Below, in pieces: positions 7,095 through 11,158 of a stretch of 11,158 nucleotides of DNA (its first letter is position 1; each line of letters opens with the position of its first letter). Under the pieces are notes generated by a model that saw only the letters and a program-made list of their open reading frames with translations, did not search any database and was not told the DNA's origin. The translations under genes were made by a program, and so were the position numbers. The DNA comes from Brevundimonas sp. UBA5866 (GTDB lineage: Bacteria > Pseudomonadota > Alphaproteobacteria > Caulobacterales > Caulobacteraceae). The stretch covers positions 3,442 to 14,599 of the forward strand of contig NZ_DJFS01000055.1 in the NCBI RefSeq assembly GCF_002432125.1, in the 5' to 3' direction.

Positions 7095-7280
7095 ATGCGC
7101 GTCGTCTTCCTGAGGGACAGGAATTTCACACCGCCGGAACAGCGCGGGATCACCGTGGCCTACAAGGCGGGAATGGAGCTGACCATCAAGCGCGCCTGGG
7201 GCGAGCAGCTCGTCGCGGACGGCGATGCGCGAGAAGTCGCGCCGCCCCGGCGACGTCCCGCCGAGGCGAGTGACGTCTGA
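7095..7280 (+). CDS. Small protein of the connector cluster, unknown
   Basis: A 61-residue basic protein, 'MRVVFLRDRNFTPPEQRGIT' then VAYKAGMELTIKRAWGEQLV and a charged Arg/Pro tail. ATG 7095 has GGGAG (7084-7088) with 6 nt spacing, right after the gp6-like stop, and its stop overlaps the next start (TGATG), so it is convincingly a translated gene despite its size. The pattern YKAG...L....A..LV..G.A..V resembles the N-terminal domain of the protein at 6189, suggesting a shared small fold. Genes of this kind are frequent between gp6-like and head-tail adaptor genes, but I know no proven function. Confidence 0.75.
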   Translation: MRVVFLRDRNFTPPEQRGITVAYKAGMELTIKRAWGEQLVADGDAREVAPPRRRPAEASDV

Positions 7281-7609
7281 TGGCGGGGCATCTGACGAAC
7301 CGGGTTCGCTTCGACTCTCGTGCGCCTGACGCCAACGGCGACCCTCTGGGTCCGTTCGTCGAGGGGTTCACGGTCTGGGCCGATGTCGAGTATCTGCGAG
7401 GTTCGGAGGTGGCGCTGCAGCATCGCCTCGAGCGGCGGCAGCCGGTCAGCGTGACCATCCGGGACAGCCGTCAGGCGAGGACGATCACGCCGGCCATGCG
7501 GATGGTCGATGTCCGGACGGGTGAAGTGTTCAATGTCACCTCTGCCAGTCCGGCCCGTACGCCCGGTTATCGCAACATTCTGGCCGTGTCGGGGGGAGCG
7601 GAAGGCTGA
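7280..7609 (+). CDS. Phage head-tail adaptor (head closure, SPP1 gp16-like)
   Basis: The 109-residue product fits the Phage_H_T_join family in size and layout: an N-terminal 'RVRFDSRAPDANGDPLGPF' stretch, 'FTVWADVEYLRGSE' (the W-A-x-V/I signature), 'LERRQPVSVTIRDSRQA' and a C-terminal 'GEVFNVTSASPARTPGYRN'. Members form the stopper ring that closes the filled head and joins the tail. Start ATG 7280 overlaps the previous stop (TGATG); the only purine tract nearby is GAGG 13 nt upstream, so translation is probably coupled. The stop again overlaps the next ATG (TGATG at 7607-7611). Confidence 0.88.
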   Translation: MAGHLTNRVRFDSRAPDANGDPLGPFVEGFTVWADVEYLRGSEVALQHRLERRQPVSVTIRDSRQARTITPAMRMVDVRTGEVFNVTSASPARTPGYRNILAVSGGAEG

Positions 7610-8061
7610 TGGCGTTCACCAATCGCGACCGCTTGCGCCGCAAGCTCAAAGCCATTCCCGTCGAGGTCCGAAAGGCAGTTCGCGATCAGATGCGTGCCAA
7701 CGGTCACGACCTGGCGGAGATGCAACGGCGGTTGGTTCCGATCGACGAGATGGACCTTCACAACAGCATCCGGACGCAGGACGTCTCGACCAGCACCCGC
7801 ATTTCCATTCGCAACAGCGTCGGTGGAAAAAGAGCGCACTATGCCCGATGGGTCGAGTTCGGCACGGCCTCCCGAGCCGCCATCCCTGCCCGTCCCAGCA
7901 AGCGGATGAGGCGCACGGGCGTCATGACGAAAGCCAAGGCGGCCCACTTCGGCATGACGGCGCGACCGTTCTTCTGGCCCAGCTATCGTGCCCTGAAGCG
8001 CCCGATGAAGCGTCGGGTTTCAGCAGCAGCCCGCAAGGCCATCCGGAGGATCACGAAATGA
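7609..8061 (+). CDS. HK97 gp10-like neck/tail protein
   Basis: The 150-residue product matches the HK97 gp10 family: an N-terminal helix 'LRRKLKAIPVEVRKAVRDQM', the central beta motif 'HYARWVEFGT' (77-86), and 'ARPFFWPSYRALKRPMKRRV' (118-137), the usual A-R-P-F-h-x-P signature with its following helix. The family acts at the head-tail joining or tail-completion stage. Between the two motifs is a basic 30-residue loop (87-117) that is longer than in the minimal family. The C-terminus is strikingly rich in Arg/Lys. GGAAG lies about 5 nt before ATG 7609, which overlaps the adaptor stop by 1 nt. The 3' end overlaps the next gene by 4 nt (ATGA). Confidence 0.88.
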   Translation: MAFTNRDRLRRKLKAIPVEVRKAVRDQMRANGHDLAEMQRRLVPIDEMDLHNSIRTQDVSTSTRISIRNSVGGKRAHYARWVEFGTASRAAIPARPSKRMRRTGVMTKAKAAHFGMTARPFFWPSYRALKRPMKRRVSAAARKAIRRITK

Positions 8062-8486
8062 CCGATCCCAGCCTGGCCGTTCAGGCCGCCGTAGAGGCCG
8101 CTCTGCGGACCTCGGACGTGGTGCAGGAGTCATTCGCGCCTGACAGTGTGCGGGTTTACGTCATGGCACCGCCGCTCGATGCGCCCTTTCCGCATATCCT
8201 GATCGGCGACGATCAGGTCATCGGGCACGATACCGAATGTGCCTCGTCCTCCGAGGTGGCGGTCAATGTTCACGTCTACGCCCGCGAGGCCACGCCCGTT
8301 CAGAGCCGCGCGAAGGCCAAGCGGATCGCGGGGGCGGTGCGGATGGCCCTGACGCGCCAGCTCACACTCGAAGGCCATGTCTGCGACGACTGGATCTATG
8401 ACGACACGCAGCACATGACCGACCCGGATCGCCTCACGGCCCATAGCGTCGTCAGGCTCACCTACTGGACTACGGCAACCGCCTAG
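8058..8486 (+). CDS. DUF3168 tail-completion (tail terminator) protein
   Basis: The 142-residue product has DUF3168 features: an N-terminal helix 'LAVQAAVEAALRTSDVVQES', the turn 'APFPHILIGDDQVIG' (42-56), 'VAVNVHVYAREATPVQSRAK' (68-87) leading into a helix 'KRIAGAVRMALT', and a closing strand 'AHSVVRLTYWTT'. Relatives, including GTA gp8, cap the tail tube and dock it to the head. ATG 8058 is the start: GGAGGA (8045-8050) lies 7 nt upstream and the reading frame upstream is only a shadow of the gp10-like gene. It overlaps the previous gene by 4 nt. The stop TAG is followed within 10 nt by a terminator hairpin, ending the connector module. Confidence 0.9.
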   Translation: MTDPSLAVQAAVEAALRTSDVVQESFAPDSVRVYVMAPPLDAPFPHILIGDDQVIGHDTECASSSEVAVNVHVYAREATPVQSRAKAKRIAGAVRMALTRQLTLEGHVCDDWIYDDTQHMTDPDRLTAHSVVRLTYWTTATA

Positions 8487-8495
8487 CCAGATCCC

Positions 8496-8516
8496 GCCGC
8501 CCCAGGCGGCTTTTTC
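8496..8516 (+). terminator. Intrinsic terminator hairpin before tail tube gene
   Basis: GCCGCC (8496-8501), loop CCA, GGCGGC (8505-8510), followed by TTTTTC (8511-8516). A compact all-GC stem with a U-run, starting 10 nt after the DUF3168 stop. The tail tube Shine-Dalgarno GGAGG begins 15 nt after it, so it separates the connector module from the abundant tail tube product. Confidence 0.85.
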
Positions 8517-8540
8517 ATGCCCTCAACATAGGAGGCCAAG

Positions 8541-9005
8541 ATGGCCGCTGTGAACTCTACCCGCGGGGTCAAGCTCGTGGTGAAGGTTGGCAATGGTGCC
8601 AGCCCTGAAGTCTTTACCAAGCTGTGCACGATCAATGCCGAGCGCGGCATCACCTTCAACGCGCAGACCAATGATGCGACGGTCCCCGACTGCGATGACC
8701 CGGACAAGATCGCCTGGCTGGCCCGCGAGAAGCAGTCCCTGTCGGTCGATGTGACCGGCGGAGGCATGAACCACAAGTCCGACAACAAGAAGCTGTGGGA
8801 CTGGTGGAGGTCGGAAGATTCCCGCAACTGTCAGGTCATTCTGGACGATGACGATCCTGCCAACGTCATCACCTATGAAGGTGCCTTCCACCTGACGCAG
8901 TTCGACATGACCGGCAACGTCGGCGAGAAGGTCAACTCGACCATGACGCTTTCGTCTGACGGCGAGGTCACGGCCACTTTCGGTGCCAACGTCGGCGGTG
9001 AATGA
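8541..9005 (+). CDS. Major tail (tube) protein
   Basis: The 154-residue product resembles the phage tail tube family (TP901-1/phi13-like and GTA gp9): 'INAERGITFNAQTNDATVPD' (31-50) followed by CDDPDKIAWLAREKQSLSV, then the glycine turn 'VTGGGMNHKS' and the final 'GNVGEKVNSTMTLSSDGEV', the N-terminal strand and late beta motifs typical of hexameric tube subunits. It polymerises around the tape measure protein to form the DNA conduit. GGAGG (8531-8535) with 5 nt spacing before ATG 8541 is among the strongest ribosome sites in the window, fitting a highly made protein. Its end overlaps the chaperone start (GAATGATG). Confidence 0.92.
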   Translation: MAAVNSTRGVKLVVKVGNGASPEVFTKLCTINAERGITFNAQTNDATVPDCDDPDKIAWLAREKQSLSVDVTGGGMNHKSDNKKLWDWWRSEDSRNCQVILDDDDPANVITYEGAFHLTQFDMTGNVGEKVNSTMTLSSDGEVTATFGANVGGE

Positions 9006-9415
9006 TGAGCCGCGCGGCTGAAGTCACACTGGCTTTCGGCGGGGAAGAGCGGCTGTTCCGCCTTCCCATCGGCCGCATTCGCGCCCTGCAGGAAAAGACC
9101 GACTGCGGCCCGATGGAGCTGATCCAGCGGTTCACGACCGGCAGATGGCGCGTTGACGATGTGCGCGAGACCATCCTGCAGGGGCTGATCGGTGGCGGCC
9201 TGAGTACCCATGAGGCGACGCAGGTCATCCTCGGTCACTTCGATGACACCCCGATCTTTCCCCATGTCACCATCGCACAGGCGATCGTCGCGTCAGCCGT
9301 GATCGGAGTGGAGGATGAGGCTCTGGGGGAGTCCGCGGCGGGGGTCGGCACGAACAGCCGCTCCCGCGACACAAGCTCCGCTTCGGCTCCTTCTACGGAA
9401 CCGGAGCCGTCATAG
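9002..9415 (+). CDS. Tail assembly chaperone, short (unshifted) product; GTA gp10-like
   Basis: The 137-residue product begins with a beta-hairpin 'AEVTLAFGGEERLFRLPIGR' and continues 'IRALQEKTDCGPMELIQRF' and 'VRETILQGLIGGGLSTHEAT' (54-73), a layout I know from GTA gp10-type tail assembly chaperones. Position directly after the tail tube and before the tape measure gene is where siphophages encode the G-like chaperone. Either ATG 9002 (ATGA overlap with the tube gene) or ATG 9005 (TGATG) could start it. After about residue 105 the zero frame turns into low-complexity Ser/Thr/Pro/Glu sequence, while the -1 frame carries a convincing second domain. The unshifted C-terminal 30 residues are thus probably a by-product of overlapping coding. 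Confidence 0.85.
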   Translation: MMSRAAEVTLAFGGEERLFRLPIGRIRALQEKTDCGPMELIQRFTTGRWRVDDVRETILQGLIGGGLSTHEATQVILGHFDDTPIFPHVTIAQAIVASAVIGVEDEALGESAAGVGTNSRSRDTSSASAPSTEPEPS

Positions 9416-9564
9416 GCTACACCCCGCGCGAGGTGGATGATCTGTCGCTGTGGGAGTTCGCCATGGCGGTGGACGGATGGCGTCGGGCCAATTCGCCGGA
9501 GGAACCTGCTTCGCCCAGCCTGAGCGAGGCCGAGCATGATGCCCTCATGGCGAAGTATTCGTGA
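9002..9564 (+). CDS. Tail assembly chaperone, long -1 frameshift product (predicted)
   Basis: The -1 frame is open from 9319 (just after TGA at 9316-9318) to TGA 9562-9564 and encodes 'LRFGSFYGTGAVIGYTPREV' then DDLSLWEFAMAVDGWRRAN, resembling the small chaperone domain usually named GTA gp10.1/Phage_TAC. It contains no ATG, GTG or TTG before 9430, and the domain-like sequence begins near 9370, upstream of the zero-frame TAG at 9413. The simplest reading is a programmed -1 frameshift, like lambda G/GT, giving about 187 residues: roughly 109 from the zero frame plus 78 from the -1 frame if the slip is on the G-run at 9325-9329. Alternatives are an undetected start or a recent frameshift mutation. 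In the first, the long C-terminal domain would be a separate gene without a normal start. Confidence 0.65.
9325..9331 (+). promoter_or_regulatory. Candidate -1 slippery site in chaperone gene
   Basis: The bases read GGGGGAG with zero-frame codons CTG GGG GAG. A P-site glycine tRNA on GGG (9326-9328) can re-pair with GGG one base back; the A-site codon does not re-pair well, so this is not a perfect heptamer. A second G5 run lies at 9340-9344 (GGG GTC). Both lie just 3' of the last -1 frame stop (9316-9318). Possible downstream pairings, GGGAG (9327-9331) with CTCCC (9361-9365) and CGGC (9346-9349) with GCCG (9357-9360), could act as stimulators. Confidence 0.45.
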
Positions 9565-9590
9565 TATGTGCCGCCCCCAGGGAGGTGCTC

Positions 9591-10028
9591 ATGAGACATG
9601 TTCCGGCCTGCATGGCCGTCTTGATGCTGGCGGGATGCGGGAAGCCCCAGCCCGAGGGCACGGTCTTCGTCGACGGCGCGCGCTGGGCGTTTACCGAAGC
9701 CGCCGACGAGGTTCTGCACCTGCGCGAGAGGGCGCACGAGCATCCTGTCTCCGTCCGTGTGAGCCTCGTCGATGAGCATGGACGGGAGACGTCCGCGCCC
9801 GTCGCCACGCTCATCTGGTCGAAGGATGATCTGCAGCGCGTGGAATGGTCTGACTTCTCCGACAGTCAGCTGGCCAACCTGGCAACTGTGCGCATCGACG
9901 GCCGCCATGGCGTGATCGCCTTCGCGGAATGGTGCGGGGAGTTCGCCTCGCTCACGCCTCGCCTCTGCGGGGTCGAGCGCAGGCGTTCGGAAGATGACTG
10001 GGCGTCGAGGCGCTCACCGGCCGGATAG
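9591..10028 (+). CDS. Predicted lipoprotein between tail chaperone and tape measure genes
   Basis: The 145-residue product starts 'MRHVPACMAVLMLAGCGKPQ': a short positively charged n-region, a hydrophobic core and the lipobox LAGC with C16 as the lipid-anchored residue; Gly at +2 suggests release to the outer membrane. The mature part has 'TVFVDGARWAFTEAADEVLH', a predicted beta-rich body, and two late cysteines (in EWCGEF and RLCGVE) that could form a disulfide. I know no named family. ATG 9591 is chosen because GGAGG (9581-9585) sits 5 nt upstream; a GTG at 9561 in frame would bury the signal. It is followed by its own terminator hairpin. A lipoprotein is not a usual virion tail component; adjacency to the tape measure gene suggests a superinfection-exclusion role, by inference only. 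Confidence 0.8.
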   Translation: MRHVPACMAVLMLAGCGKPQPEGTVFVDGARWAFTEAADEVLHLRERAHEHPVSVRVSLVDEHGRETSAPVATLIWSKDDLQRVEWSDFSDSQLANLATVRIDGRHGVIAFAEWCGEFASLTPRLCGVERRRSEDDWASRRSPAG

Positions 10029-10049
10029 GCCCGATCAACCCCTGGCAAA

Positions 10050-10076
10050 GGTCCGCTCCGGCGGGCCTTTTCTTTT
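10050..10076 (+). terminator. Intrinsic terminator hairpin before tape measure gene
   Basis: GGTCCGC (10050-10056), loop TCCG, GCGGGCC (10061-10067; one G-T pair), followed by TTTTCTTTT (10068-10076). It starts 22 nt after the lipoprotein stop, and the U-run directly abuts the tape measure Shine-Dalgarno GGAGG (10077-10081). A transcript stopping here would end before that ribosome site. Confidence 0.85.
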
Positions 10077-10085
10077 GGAGGCAAC

Positions 10086-11158
10086 ATGGCCCGAGATATC
10101 GAAAGCCTCGTCCTGCGGATGAGTGCGGACATCAGCAAGCTGTCGAAGCAGCTGGATCGCGCGCAGGGCAAGTTCGACAAGACGGCCGACAGCATCGAAC
10201 GCCGCCAGCGCCAGCTCGACAAGAACCTGGCCAATCTGGGCCGGGAGGCTGCCAACTTCGCCCGGCCGGTCCAGCTGGCCGCATCGGTCGCCCTGGGGGC
10301 CATCACGGCCATGTCCTACAACGCGGCCAAGCGCGCCGAGGCCGTGTCCGGTGCCTTTGAGCAGACCTTCCGCGACATGCCTGCGGAAGCCGCCAAGGCG
10401 ACGGCCGCGATCTCGGAAGAGTTCGGCCGCCTCGAAACCGATGTGAAGGACAACTTCACCCAGCTCCGCTCGGTCCTGACGGCGCTGGGTGTGGATGCCA
10501 GCACCTCACTTTCGATGGTCGACCAGCTCCAGCGCCGCGCGCTGGACATGGGGGCCTTCAAGGACGTCAGTGATGCCGAGGCCTTCCAGGCCGTGATCTC
10601 GGGTATTACCGGCGAAACCGAACCCCTGAAGCGTTTCGGCGTGGTGCTGAACGAGACGGCCGTGTCGGCAGAGCTGCTGCGGCTGGGCTTCAAGGGCAAG
10701 GCCTCCTCGGCCTCGGAAGCCGCCAAGGTAATCGCACGCGCCAACATCATCCTGCGCCAGACGGCGGAGATGCAGGGTCAGGTCGCGCGCGAGGCCGATA
10801 CGGTGGCGGAAAAGGAGAAGCGCGTCCGCGCCGAGTTCAACAAGGCCGCCGAGGACTTCGGCAAGCAGTTCCTGCCGGTCGCGGCCAAGGTGCTCGACTG
10901 GGCCAGCGATGCGCTCAAGGCCTTCAACGATCTGCCGAGCGGCATGCAGGCTGCAAGCCTTGGCATGCTCGCCCTGGTCGCGGCGGGCGGCCCGATCATG
11001 GCGGTCATCAAGGGCCTTCAGGCCATCGTCAAGGCGGCTATCGCGGCGCGTGCCGCCATGGCAGTGATCGGCGGCTCGGGTGCGAAAGGCGTTGCCGGCG
11101 GCGCAGCTGCCGGCCTTACCGCAGGAGCTCTTGCGAGGGTCGCGCCGGTTGCGGCGGG
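10086..11158 (+). CDS. Tail tape measure protein, N-terminal part (runs off the window)
   Basis: The frame is open from ATG 10086 to the last base, giving at least 357 residues; the gene continues beyond the window. GGAGG (10077-10081) lies 4 nt upstream. Residues 1-60 are a coiled coil ('LVLRMSADISKLSKQLDRAQ' onward) typical of tape measure N-termini. A central segment 'ISGITGETEPLKRFGVVLNE' (about residues 172-191) is the well-known tape measure signature, followed by a helical stretch and 'GKQFLPVAAKVLDWASDALK'. Hydrophobic segments near 281-305 ('SLGMLALVAAGGPIMAVIKG') and an Ala/Gly-rich region at the end suggest membrane-inserting parts used during DNA ejection. It sets tail length and scaffolds tube assembly together with the chaperone upstream. 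Confidence 0.93.
   Translation, partial: MARDIESLVLRMSADISKLSKQLDRAQGKFDKTADSIERRQRQLDKNLANLGREAANFARPVQLAASVALGAITAMSYNAAKRAEAVSGAFEQTFRDMPAEAAKATAAISEEFGRLETDVKDNFTQLRSVLTALGVDASTSLSMVDQLQRRALDMGAFKDVSDAEAFQAVISGITGETEPLKRFGVVLNETAVSAELLRLGFKGKASSASEAAKVIARANIILRQTAEMQGQVAREADTVAEKEKRVRAEFNKAAEDFGKQFLPVAAKVLDWASDALKAFNDLPSGMQAASLGMLALVAAGGPIMAVIKGLQAIVKAAIAARAAMAVIGGSGAKGVAGGAAAGLTAGALARVAPVAA

Noticed and set aside
9561..9590. GTG start giving a 155-residue version of the lipoprotein
   Set aside because: No ribosome site precedes it, and it would place ten extra residues before a well-formed lipoprotein signal.
1..11158. CRISPR array, tRNA genes, insertion sequences
   Set aside because: No regularly spaced repeats, no cloverleaf-like or CCA-ended segment and no transposase reading frame were seen on either strand.

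Overview
The window is a tightly packed, single-strand block of tailed-phage (Caudoviricetes, siphovirus-like) packaging, head and tail morphogenesis genes. All supported genes lie on the + strand. The G+C content is high (roughly 60-65 percent by eye). The protein families (HK97-type terminase, portal, protease and capsid, a DUF3168 protein, and tail proteins resembling those of gene transfer agents) point to a phage or prophage of an alphaproteobacterium. No integrase, attachment site or host gene is visible, so free phage and prophage cannot be told apart. The presence of HNH and small terminase genes makes a true phage more likely than a gene transfer agent, although the order from TerL to tape measure is very GTA-like.

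Layout: 1-277, 3' end of an unrecognised gene; 314-343, a terminator-like hairpin; 369-755, HNH endonuclease; 756-863, a gene-free but strongly structured stretch; 864-1322, small terminase; 1323-3023, large terminase; 3020-4246, portal; 4233-4817, prohead protease; a terminator hairpin; 4896-6149, major capsid protein; then the head-tail connector cluster: 6189-6515 coiled-coil protein, 6515-7084 gp6-like connector, 7095-7280 small protein, 7280-7609 head-tail adaptor, 7609-8061 HK97 gp10-like, 8058-8486 DUF3168; a terminator hairpin; 8541-9005, tail tube; 9002-9415, tail assembly chaperone, with a -1 frame extension to 9564; 9591-10028, a predicted lipoprotein; a terminator hairpin; 10086 to the window end, tape measure protein (incomplete).

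How it works together: TerS/TerL (probably helped by HNH) package DNA through the portal into a prohead made from the capsid protein and matured by the protease. The gp6-like, adaptor, gp10-like and DUF3168 proteins close the head and join it to the tail. The chaperone pair loads tail tube subunits around the tape measure protein. Within modules, genes overlap by 1-14 nt. The capsid, tail tube and tape measure genes each follow a GC-rich hairpin plus T-run with a strong Shine-Dalgarno just behind it.

The most interesting points are a -1 frame chaperone extension that has no start codon of its own (predicted programmed frameshift), a small lipoprotein gene directly upstream of the tape measure gene (possible superinfection-exclusion factor), and the recurrent hairpin/T-run leaders.
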